A stretch of 64,000 nt of DNA from an uncultured Clostridia bacterium (GTDB lineage: Bacteria > Bacillota > Clostridia > TANB77 > CAG-508): positions 186,001 to 250,000 of the forward strand of contig CAKOXT010000002.1 in NCBI GenBank assembly GCA_934130285.1, read 5' to 3'. A program made the translations under genes and the position numbers. The notes under the pieces are model-generated. The model worked only from the letters and a program-made list of their open reading frames with translations, had not been told where the DNA came from and made no database searches. Below, piece after piece: positions 47,378-54,791 of the stretch (its first letter is position 1; every line of letters starts with the position of its first letter).

Positions 47378-48925
47378 ATGAAAGATGAAGAATTTGATAA
47401 ATTGTTAAAAGAACAAATGAAATCAGATACGTATATTCCAGAGAAAATAGATAAGCTTTTTTCTAATTTTGAAAAAAGTAAAGGTTATAATAATCATAAA
47501 ATATATAAAGTTAGGCGATATTTGAAATCTGTATCAATTGCTGCATGTGCAATGCTTGTTATTTTTATAGGAGGATGTACATATGCACATATTAATGGAA
47601 AAGAAACTATTATTTCTCCTATATTAAGTAAATTAGGTATTAATAGTAAATATGAAGAAAATTCAACTAAATTTAATGATGAAGTGGTTAGTGAAAATGT
47701 TAAGATTAAATTAAAAGATGGAGCAATTGATGATACTACATTGATTTTAGGATATGAGATTGAGATTGCCAATAATAATCAAGATACATGGTTTGAAATA
47801 ATAGGTGATTATAAAATTAACGGAATGAATTTTGAACCAGTTAATGCTACAGTTGATAAAATTTCTGATACTGAGTATGTTTACTATCAAATATTTGATG
47901 TTAGTGAGATTATGATTGATAATCCAGAAAATGTTTATATAAGTTCGAAAATTTTTGAAATTAGAGAATATACTGAATGTGAAGATGATAATTCTGTTTA
48001 TCCTGAATATGGAGAATGCTTGAAAGGTGAATGGAATTTTGATGAATCTATATCAGTTAAAAATTTAAAAGAAAATAAAAAATATGAATTTAATACTGTA
48101 AAAGAGTATGAAATTCTTCCAGATGTTAATGTATCTGTTACAGAATTTATAACAGGTTCATATACTAATATTTTAAAAATTAAAGTTGATAAAACTAATT
48201 ATATAGGAAATGATTTTGAAAAATACTATAAGATTGTTGATAAACAAAATAATGAGATTGCGATGTTTATTGATGAACCAAGGGACTATGATGATAGGGT
48301 ATATAATGATAGGCTCGTTAGCGAAAAAATTAAAAAGAATTCTGAGATTAAGATTGAAGTTTATTTGAAAGAAGAAAATGCAAAAGAATTTAGTAAAGTA
48401 GTAACTATTCCAGTTGATTTGTCAAAAGTTGTAGAGAAGGATAAAGGTTCAGATGAATGGAAGGAATATGTTGGAGATGAGTATAGTTTTAAATATAGTT
48501 CTGATTGGAAGATTACTACTGAGCTGGGAAAAGATAAACTAGGTGAAAATAGTATATATTTAGGTGCTCTTGGAATAGAAATTCCTTCTACAACAAATTC
48601 TGAATATACATCATCTATGTATGTGAAAACTGTTAATAAGGATATTACATTGGAAGATTATGTAGATGAGAGAAGAGAGATGAATAAAAATTCTGATTCA
48701 GTTGGTTATGAAGAGATTGAAAGTTCTGAACTTAAATTAAAAAATGGCGAAGGGTATCAAATAATCTATGATATGTCTGATGGCTCTGAAAATTATATTT
48801 ATAAGAATGTGTTTATAAAAGGTGATGGAAAAATTTTTGATATAACTTTTTTTGGTAGCGAAAAGGAATATAATAATTTAAAAAATAATGTTGATGAATT
48901 TATTAATAGTTTTGAAATAAAATGA
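47378..48925 (+). CDS. Probable membrane anti-sigma factor (DUF4179-like)
   Basis: 515 residues. A cytoplasmic N-terminus of about 50 residues with the pattern DEEFDKLLKEQMKSDTYIPE (sigma-binding region of DUF4179-type anti-sigma factors) is followed by one membrane segment (VSIAACAMLVIFIGGCTYAH) and a DUF4179-like external domain. The last 150 residues start with EWKEYVGDEYSFKYSSDWKI, resembling a PsbP-like fold, and may sense something outside. The start ATG 47378 is preceded by GGAGG inside the sigma gene's end; the tight spacing implies translational coupling and balanced synthesis of sigma and anti-sigma. Confidence 0.85.
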   Translation: MKDEEFDKLLKEQMKSDTYIPEKIDKLFSNFEKSKGYNNHKIYKVRRYLKSVSIAACAMLVIFIGGCTYAHINGKETIISPILSKLGINSKYEENSTKFNDEVVSENVKIKLKDGAIDDTTLILGYEIEIANNNQDTWFEIIGDYKINGMNFEPVNATVDKISDTEYVYYQIFDVSEIMIDNPENVYISSKIFEIREYTECEDDNSVYPEYGECLKGEWNFDESISVKNLKENKKYEFNTVKEYEILPDVNVSVTEFITGSYTNILKIKVDKTNYIGNDFEKYYKIVDKQNNEIAMFIDEPRDYDDRVYNDRLVSEKIKKNSEIKIEVYLKEENAKEFSKVVTIPVDLSKVVEKDKGSDEWKEYVGDEYSFKYSSDWKITTELGKDKLGENSIYLGALGIEIPSTTNSEYTSSMYVKTVNKDITLEDYVDERREMNKNSDSVGYEEIESSELKLKNGEGYQIIYDMSDGSENYIYKNVFIKGDGKIFDITFFGSEKEYNNLKNNVDEFINSFEIK

Positions 48926-48943
48926 TGTAGAAAAAATGTAAGA

Positions 48944-48976
48944 AGCATGGCAAAGGTATATTTGCTATGCTTTTTG
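48944..48976 (+). terminator. Terminator of the sigma/anti-sigma operon
   Basis: The stem AGCATGGCAAA/TTTGCTATGCT (48944-48954, 48961-48971, one G-T pair) followed by TTTTGT. Confidence 0.8.
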
Positions 48977-49081
48977 TCTTATAAAAAAGTATATAAAAAA
49001 ATAATAACAGTTTCCAAATTATGACATATTTTTTGGATTTAATTTTCTATAATGGTTCTAGAAAACTAAGGAGGAAAAGAT

Positions 49082-49531
49082 ATGAGTAAAAAGGAAAAAG
49101 AGGATGTAAAAAAATTTATGGATATGAAAATGCTGGAATGTATTAATTCTGAGTTGCAGAGATTGGAAGATGCGTCTGATATTGAAGAGTATAAAATACA
49201 AATTCGAAATAGAAGACTTGGTTTTGGTTTAATCTTTACTGATTTTGATTTTTATATTTCATTAATTAGAAAAAAGAAGATTATTTTAATGAGAACACGA
49301 GAGAATATTGGTAAAAGAGAAATTTTAGACAGAATTTTAAAGGATAAGATTACACATAAATTGGAGCAGATTTATAAGAAAGCTGTTATATGGGGAGAAG
49401 GTAGTGAAGAATTATTTAATTGTAAAATTTCGCAGATAATTGATAGACAACAAGGAATAGGTGAGATTTTAGATAACTATGATGAGTGTATTAATTTAAT
49501 AGATGTATATCAAAGAAATAATGTTATATAA
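49082..49531 (+). CDS. Hypothetical protein, 149 aa
   Basis: Not recognised. Charged and helix-rich, with a hydrophobic central strand region (RLGFGLIFTDFDFYISLIRK) and a C-terminal helical part (ILDRILKDKITHKLEQIYKK). No signal peptide, no membrane segment long enough to span, no catalytic motif seen. CTAAGGAGG precedes ATG 49082, a strong ribosome site; a TATAAT (near 49051) lies upstream without a clear -35. Stands alone on the plus strand between the sigma operon and the dehydrogenase gene. Confidence 0.65.
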   Translation: MSKKEKEDVKKFMDMKMLECINSELQRLEDASDIEEYKIQIRNRRLGFGLIFTDFDFYISLIRKKKIILMRTRENIGKREILDRILKDKITHKLEQIYKKAVIWGEGSEELFNCKISQIIDRQQGIGEILDNYDECINLIDVYQRNNVI

Positions 49532-49682
49532 ATTTGTTGATAGATGATTATATTATTTCTAATTATAGGAGTACAGTTATATAAAAATTGTACTTGTGTA
49601 TTGTAAAAATTATCTATATAATCGGATTAGGAAAACAACACTTGGTAATACTTAAGATAAAAGATTTTAAAGGAGGTTTTTT

Positions 49683-50759
49683 ATGGATAGAAAGGTAAGA
49701 GTTGTTCAATATGGTACTGGAAAAATGTCAGTATATACAATGAGATATGTATATGAAAAAGGTGCTGAAATAGTTGGTGCTTTTGATGTTAATCCAAACG
49801 TAATAGGAAAAGATATTGGAGAGGTTATGGGAACAGAGCATAAAGGCGTTGTTGTTCAAGATGCAAAAGATGCTAGAAGAGTTTTACAAGAATTAAAACC
49901 AGATATATGCATAGTTACAACAATGAGTTTAATTGCTGATGTTGAAGAGCCTTTAATGTTATGTGCAGAGCTTGGAATAAATGCTATAACAACATGTGAA
50001 GAGGCATTTTTCCCTGGAAATTCAAATCCTATATTAACTCATAGATTAGATGAAATGGCAAGAAAGAATAATTGTACAATAACAGGTAGTGGATACCAAG
50101 ATATTTATTGGGGACAATTAATTTCTTCAATCGCTGGATCAACACATAAGATTACTAAAATAAAAGGTAGTTCAAGTTATAATGTTGAAGATTATGGTAT
50201 AGCTTTAGCTAAAGCACATGGTGCAGGACTTTCTTTAGAAGATTTTGATAAAGAAGTTGCTTCAGTTGATAGAATGTCTGATGAAGATAGATTAAAAATA
50301 ATTGAAAGAGGAGAATATACTCCATCATATATGTGGAATGTTAATGGATGGCTTGCTCAAAAACTTGGTTTAACAGTTATTTCTCAAAGTCAAAAGTGTG
50401 TTCCACAAACTCATAATACAGATTTATTCTCATCAACGTTAAATATGAATATTAAAGCTGGTGACGCAACTGGAATGAGTGCTGTTGTTACAACAGAAAC
50501 AAAAGAAGGAATTGTTATTGAATCAGAATGTATTGGAAAAGTATATGCTGAGGATGAATATGATAAAAATGAATGGTCTATAATTGGTGAACCTGATACT
50601 ACAATAGTTGTATCAAGACCATGTACAGTTGAATTAACTTGTGCAAGTATTGTTAATAGAATTCCTGATGTTATGAATGCAGAAGCTGGATATGTTCCAA
50701 CAGCTCAAATGCCAGATTTGGAATATAGAAATAAACCATTAAATGAATATGTAAAATAA
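49683..50759 (+). CDS. 2,4-diaminopentanoate dehydrogenase-like oxidoreductase (DapB-fold)
   Basis: 358 residues. The N-terminal Rossmann motif is VRVVQYGTGKMSVYTMRYVY, followed by DVNPNVIGKDIGEVMG, CIVTTMSLIADVEEPLMLCA and the central GSGYQDIYWGQLISSIAGST. This is the layout of the 2,4-diaminopentanoate dehydrogenase family of the clostridial oxidative ornithine pathway. None of the other pathway genes (oraS/oraE, ortA/ortB, orr) is in the window, so the true substrate may be another amino acid derivative. AAAGGAGG precedes ATG 49683. A terminator follows. Confidence 0.8.
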   Translation: MDRKVRVVQYGTGKMSVYTMRYVYEKGAEIVGAFDVNPNVIGKDIGEVMGTEHKGVVVQDAKDARRVLQELKPDICIVTTMSLIADVEEPLMLCAELGINAITTCEEAFFPGNSNPILTHRLDEMARKNNCTITGSGYQDIYWGQLISSIAGSTHKITKIKGSSSYNVEDYGIALAKAHGAGLSLEDFDKEVASVDRMSDEDRLKIIERGEYTPSYMWNVNGWLAQKLGLTVISQSQKCVPQTHNTDLFSSTLNMNIKAGDATGMSAVVTTETKEGIVIESECIGKVYAEDEYDKNEWSIIGEPDTTIVVSRPCTVELTCASIVNRIPDVMNAEAGYVPTAQMPDLEYRNKPLNEYVK

Positions 50760-50777
50760 TTTCGATTATTGTGTGAA

Positions 50778-50810
50778 AGAGGGGATTGGGTTTCCAATTT
50801 TCTCTTTTTT
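50778..50810 (+). terminator. Terminator of the dehydrogenase gene
   Basis: AGAGGGGATTGG pairs with CCAATTTTCTCT (50778-50789, 50794-50805, three G-T pairs) and is followed by TTTTT. Confidence 0.75.
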
Positions 50811-50817
50811 ATATTAT

Positions 50818-50956
50818 AGGAAAGTTATCTGAACTTCCTATAATATAAATACTTTGCACAGAAATTTGCATAACAAATTTCACATACGAACAATTAGATG
50901 TGGGCTGAACTCTATAATTTAAAATATAGAAAAATTTAATCAGCCTACTATTGTTC
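50818..50956 (+). repeat. Dispersed structured repeat of the second type, copy 2
   Basis: Matches 23385-23523 from AGGAAAGTT to ATTGTTC. Blocks such as CTATAATATAAATACTTTG, AATTTAAAATATAG and AAAAATTTAATCAG are identical. Hairpins are kept (GAAATTTG/CAAATTTC; GAACAAT/ATTGTTC; GTGGGCTGA/TCAGCCTAC). Like copy 1 it follows a terminator and precedes an independent promoter. Confidence 0.75.
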
Positions 50957-50980
50957 TTTTGTGAGTTAAAGTAGGTGAAG

Positions 50981-51064
50981 ATGTATTTAATTAAAAGTCT
51001 TACTAAAATAAGTTCTAAATTTGATAAATGTGGATATAAGGCTATTATTAATGATAATTTGTAA
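50981..51064 (+). CDS. Possible 27-aa small protein
   Basis: MYLIKSLTKISSKFDKCGYK plus seven residues, with TAGGTGAAG directly upstream at short spacing. It lies just after repeat copy 2 in a gap otherwise holding the next promoter. Could be chance. Confidence 0.2.
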   Translation: MYLIKSLTKISSKFDKCGYKAIINDNL

Positions 51065-51093
51065 TTGACTGAAACATGATTTATAAGTATACT
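51065..51093 (+). promoter_or_regulatory. Promoter of the CNNM/CorC gene
   Basis: TTGACT (51065-51070), a 17-base spacer, TATACT (51088-51093). Confidence 0.7.
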
Positions 51094-51164
51094 TACATTA
51101 GGTAAATAATTTAAAGTTATTTTTGAAATGATAATGAATAGTTTAAAATTAGGAGGATGTGAAG

Positions 51165-52481
51165 GTGCAGATATTATTGTTGGCGTGTTTAATTTTATTG
51201 AATGCTTTTTTTGCAGCTACAGAAATGGCTTTTGTTTCTTTAAATGATGCAAAAATTTCAGTAAAAGCTAAAGAAGGAGATAAAAAATATAAAAAAATTG
51301 AAAAGATGTTAAAGAATCCAAGTAAGTTTTTGGCAACAATTCAAATAGGAATTACATTGGCAGGATTTTTATCTAGTGCGTTTGCATCAGATGTGTTTGC
51401 TAGTGAATTAGCAAAGGTTTTATTTGATTTAACACATGCTTTTTCTGTGACAGTTTGGCAAAATATTTCAATTGTTGTTATTACAATTATTTTATCTTAT
51501 TTTACTTTGATTTTTGGTGAATTAGTTCCTAAAAGAATTGCAATGGAAAATGCAGAGAAGTTTTCTAAGTTTTCTATTTCTATAATAAGTGTACTTGCTA
51601 AAGTTATGTCACCATTTGTTAAGTTTTTAACTTGGTCAACTGATGTTGTTTCAAAATTATTTGGTGTGAAAAAAGAAAGCGAAGAAACTGTTACTGAAGA
51701 AGAAATTAGAATGATGGTAGATGTTGGTCAGGAAAAGGGAACTATCAATGATGATGAAAAAGAAATGATTAATAATGTGTTTGAACTTAATGATAAGGAA
51801 GTTTCTGAAATAATGATTCATAGAACAGAGATGTTTGCTTTAGAGGATACTATGAGTGTTTCAGAAGTTAGTAAGAAGTTAATTGAGGGTGAATATAGAT
51901 ATAGTAGAATTCCTGTTTATAATGAGGATATTGATAATATAGAAGGAATTTTATATATTAAAGAATTATTAAGAGCTAATTCTAATGTTAAGATAAAGAA
52001 GTTATTAAAAGATACTTTGTTTATACCGGAATCTAAGAGAATAAATGAAGTGTTTAAAGAAATGCAAAAAAATAAAATTCATATGGCAATAGTTGTTGAT
52101 GAATATGGTGGAACAGCTGGTGTTGTTACTATGGAGGATATCTTGGAAGAGATAGTTGGAGATATTTATGACGAATATGATCCTGTTGAGGAAAAGTATG
52201 AAAAAATAGATGAGAATACTTACATTGTTGATGGTCAAATGTCTATATTAGATTTTGAAAAGTTAATTGGCGTAAAAAATATAGAGACAGAATATGATAC
52301 TGTTTCAGGTTATTTGATGGAGTTAATGGATAGAGTTCCAACAGAGGAAGAAAATCATGTTATAGAAACAGATAAATTAGTTTTCAAAATAGAAGAGTTT
52401 GATGATAGAAGAATTTCAAAAGTTAAGGTATGTAAAATAAATGTTCCCAAACCTGAAGATGAGCAAGAAGACGAGGATTAA
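51165..52481 (+). CDS. CNNM/CorC-family membrane protein with CBS pair (hemolysin-like)
   Basis: 438 residues. The N-terminal DUF21/CNNM domain has four membrane segments (ILLLACLILLNAFFAATEMA, then the loop PSKFLATIQIGITLAGFLSS); a CBS pair follows at about residues 200-330 (VSEIMIHRTEMFALEDTMSV and MAIVVDEYGGTAGVVTMEDI), and a C-terminal CorC_HlyC domain (TYIVDGQMSILDFEKLIGVK). Family members export Mg2+ or sense it. AGGAGG is at 51151-51156, so GTG 51165 is preferred to GTG 51159. The next gene is mgtE under an M-box, so the pair probably handles magnesium efflux and uptake. Confidence 0.9.
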   Translation: MQILLLACLILLNAFFAATEMAFVSLNDAKISVKAKEGDKKYKKIEKMLKNPSKFLATIQIGITLAGFLSSAFASDVFASELAKVLFDLTHAFSVTVWQNISIVVITIILSYFTLIFGELVPKRIAMENAEKFSKFSISIISVLAKVMSPFVKFLTWSTDVVSKLFGVKKESEETVTEEEIRMMVDVGQEKGTINDDEKEMINNVFELNDKEVSEIMIHRTEMFALEDTMSVSEVSKKLIEGEYRYSRIPVYNEDIDNIEGILYIKELLRANSNVKIKKLLKDTLFIPESKRINEVFKEMQKNKIHMAIVVDEYGGTAGVVTMEDILEEIVGDIYDEYDPVEEKYEKIDENTYIVDGQMSILDFEKLIGVKNIETEYDTVSGYLMELMDRVPTEEENHVIETDKLVFKIEEFDDRRISKVKVCKINVPKPEDEQEDED

Positions 52482-52497
52482 ACTAATCACACATATG

Positions 52498-52526
52498 TTG
52501 ACATAAAGCGTACGATGTAGTATAAT
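52498..52526 (+). promoter_or_regulatory. mgtE promoter
   Basis: TTGACA (52498-52503), a 17-base spacer, TATAAT (52521-52526), a consensus promoter directly before the M-box. Confidence 0.9.
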
Positions 52527-52544
52527 AATATTGTTGTAAAAATA

Positions 52545-52762
52545 TACATGGTAGGTGAGGCCAGTATAGGGATACGGGTTACTGCCGCAAAATAGTGGAG
52601 ACACTATACGCTGGTTAGCAGAGAATGTCGAATCAAGGCATGCTCTAATGTAATTTCATTGCCCTATAACGCTGAAGCTTGTACGGTATGGGATATAAAA
52701 TTTAATTTGAGCGCTAATCTTAATTCTTATTACTGTACAACGGTAATGAGAATTATTTTTTT
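52545..52762 (+). promoter_or_regulatory. M-box (ykoK) magnesium riboswitch with terminator
   Basis: Conserved M-box blocks occur in order: GTAGGTGAGGCCAGTATAGG, GATACGGGTTACTGCCGCAA, GAGAATGTCGAATCAAGGCA, and CGCTGAAGCTTGTACGG. The expression platform is a terminator with stem AATTCTTATTAC/GTAATGAGAATT (52722-52733, 52743-52754) and a T run. High Mg2+ should favour termination and shut off mgtE. Confidence 0.95.
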
Positions 52763-52849
52763 GTTTAAATCTATTGAATTTTGATATTATATGATAAATA
52801 ATGAAATTTGTAGAAAATTTTAAATGATAAAGAGAAGGGAGATAATCAA

Positions 52850-54181
52850 ATGGTAAAAAAATTACAAGAATTATTAGAGAACAGAAGATTTGCAGATGTG
52901 CACAAAATGTTAGAAAGTGTTAATAGTGCTGATATACCGAGTATTTTTGATGAATTGGAAGAAGAACAGATTGTAGTGGTTTACCGTTTGTTATCGAAAG
53001 ATGTTGCTGCTGAAGTTTTTGTTGAATTGGATTCAGATATGCAGGAGAAGTTAATAAATGCGTTTACTGATAAGGAATTGAAAAATGTAATAGATGAGTT
53101 ATTTATGGATGATACAGTTGACTTAATTGAAGAAATGCCAGCTAATGTTGTAAAACGTATTTTAAAAACACAAAAGGCAGAAGATAGAAAATTAATTAAT
53201 GATTTATTAAAATATCCAGAAGATAGTGCGGGAAGTATTATGACTACTGAGTTTGTTGATTTAAAAGAAAATATGACTGTAAAAGATGCTATTGATAAAA
53301 TAAGAAAAATTGGTGATGATGCTGAGAGTATTTATGTCTGCTATGTTCTTACAATGACTAGAAAATTAATTGGTATTGTTTCTTTGAAAGATATTATTTT
53401 GGCCAAAGAGAATACTTTAGTTAAAGATATAATGGATACAAATTTCATAAAAGTTTTCACAATGGATGAGCAAGAAGATGTTGCTAAAAAATTTGATAAG
53501 TATGATGAAATTGCTATGCCTGTTGTTGATAATGAGGATAGATTAGTTGGTATAGTAACTGTTGATGATGCTATGGATGTTATGCATGAGGAGATGGATG
53601 AGGACTTCGAGATTATGGCTGCTATGTCTCCAAGTGAAGATACATATTTTAAGACGAGTGTTTTTAAGCATGCTAGAAATAGAATTTTTTGGTTATTGGT
53701 GTTGATGATTTCAGCTACTATTACTGGTGGAGTTATTACAAAATATGAAAACGCTTTTGAAGCACTTCCTTTATTAGTTGCATTTTTACCTATGGTAATG
53801 GGAACTGGCGGAAATTGTGGTTCTCAAAGTTCTACATTGATTATTAGAGGTTTAGCAAATGATGAAATTAAGTTGAAAGACTTTTTTAGAGCTTGGTGGA
53901 AAGAAGTTAGAGTTGCCTTTTTGGTTGGAATTGCTTTATTTATTGCGAATTCTATAAGAATATTAATTCAGTATAAGGATATTAAGTTAGCAATAATTGT
54001 TGGATGTACTCTTATGGGAACTGTTACAATTGCTAAATCTTTAGGATGTATATTACCTATAATAGCTAAGAAATTTAAATTAGATCCAGCTATTATGGCT
54101 GCTCCTTTGATAAGTACAATATTAGATACATGCTCAGTTTTTATATATTTTAATATTGCGACTTTGGTTATGGGATTATAA
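52850..54181 (+). CDS. mgtE: Magnesium transporter MgtE
   Basis: 443 residues with the MgtE order: an N-terminal superhelical domain (residues 1-130, FDELEEEQIVVVYRLLSKDV), a CBS pair (about 130-250, SAGSIMTTEFVDLKENMTVK), a plug helix and five C-terminal membrane segments with the selectivity region PMVMGTGGNCGSQSSTLIIR. It is an Mg2+ channel gated by cytoplasmic Mg2+ bound between the N and CBS domains. Expression is controlled by the M-box upstream, giving two levels of Mg2+ feedback. AGGGAGAT precedes ATG 52850. Confidence 0.97.
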   Translation: MVKKLQELLENRRFADVHKMLESVNSADIPSIFDELEEEQIVVVYRLLSKDVAAEVFVELDSDMQEKLINAFTDKELKNVIDELFMDDTVDLIEEMPANVVKRILKTQKAEDRKLINDLLKYPEDSAGSIMTTEFVDLKENMTVKDAIDKIRKIGDDAESIYVCYVLTMTRKLIGIVSLKDIILAKENTLVKDIMDTNFIKVFTMDEQEDVAKKFDKYDEIAMPVVDNEDRLVGIVTVDDAMDVMHEEMDEDFEIMAAMSPSEDTYFKTSVFKHARNRIFWLLVLMISATITGGVITKYENAFEALPLLVAFLPMVMGTGGNCGSQSSTLIIRGLANDEIKLKDFFRAWWKEVRVAFLVGIALFIANSIRILIQYKDIKLAIIVGCTLMGTVTIAKSLGCILPIIAKKFKLDPAIMAAPLISTILDTCSVFIYFNIATLVMGL

Positions 54182-54245
54182 TGTTGCAAAATGTCGAAAA
54201 TTCTTATAAAATAATTGTGTAAATTAGAATAAGGGTGGAGATAAA

Positions 54246-54713
54246 ATGAAATTTTTTAAAGAATTTAAAGAGTTTGCAATGAAAGGTAATGTTATTGATA
54301 TGGCTGTTGGTTTAGTTATTGGTGGTGCGTTTCAATCAATAATTAAATCATTAGTTGAGGATATAATAATGCCATTTACAGCTTTGTTTACTGGTAATGT
54401 TGATTATACTGCTTGGGTAATTAATGTTTCTACTGCACAAATTAGAATAGGTTCGTTTATTACTGCTTTAATTAATTTTTTAATAATTGCATTATCAATT
54501 TTTTTAGCATTGAAAGTTGTTATGGGAATTAATAAACGTATAGAAATGATGAATAAAGAAGTTGAAGGTAAAATTAGCAAAAAATTTAGAAAAGGTAAAA
54601 AGAATGAAAAGAAAGAAGAAGAGGAACCAGAGACTAAAGTATGCCCATATTGTTTATCAGAAGTGAAGTTTAAAGCGACAAAGTGTCCTCATTGCACATC
54701 AGAATTAGAATAA
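54246..54713 (+). CDS. mscL: Large-conductance mechanosensitive channel with C-terminal zinc ribbon
   Basis: 155 residues. The MscL core is clear: an N-terminal amphipathic helix and TM1 (KGNVIDMAVGLVIGGAFQSI, IKSLVEDIIMP), a short loop, TM2 (ITALINFLIIALSIFLALKV) and a basic cytoplasmic helix. Instead of ending there, it continues into a rubredoxin-like ribbon, CPYCLSEVKFKATKCPHC, with two C-x-x-C pairs. The channel opens at high membrane tension to release solutes on osmotic downshift; the ribbon probably binds zinc and could assemble or regulate the cytoplasmic bundle. AGGGTGGAG precedes ATG 54246. Confidence 0.93.
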   Translation: MKFFKEFKEFAMKGNVIDMAVGLVIGGAFQSIIKSLVEDIIMPFTALFTGNVDYTAWVINVSTAQIRIGSFITALINFLIIALSIFLALKVVMGINKRIEMMNKEVEGKISKKFRKGKKNEKKEEEEPETKVCPYCLSEVKFKATKCPHCTSELE

Positions 54714-54724
54714 TGTTTTATTAG

Positions 54725-54759
54725 GAAACATACAGTATTTATGTATGTTTCTTTTTTTT
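54725..54759 (+). terminator. mscL terminator
   Basis: A perfect stem GAAACATACA/TGTATGTTTC (54725-54734, 54742-54751) with seven Ts. Confidence 0.9.
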
Positions 54760-54791
54760 ATGTGAATACTATATTTGCGAGGTGTATTTGC

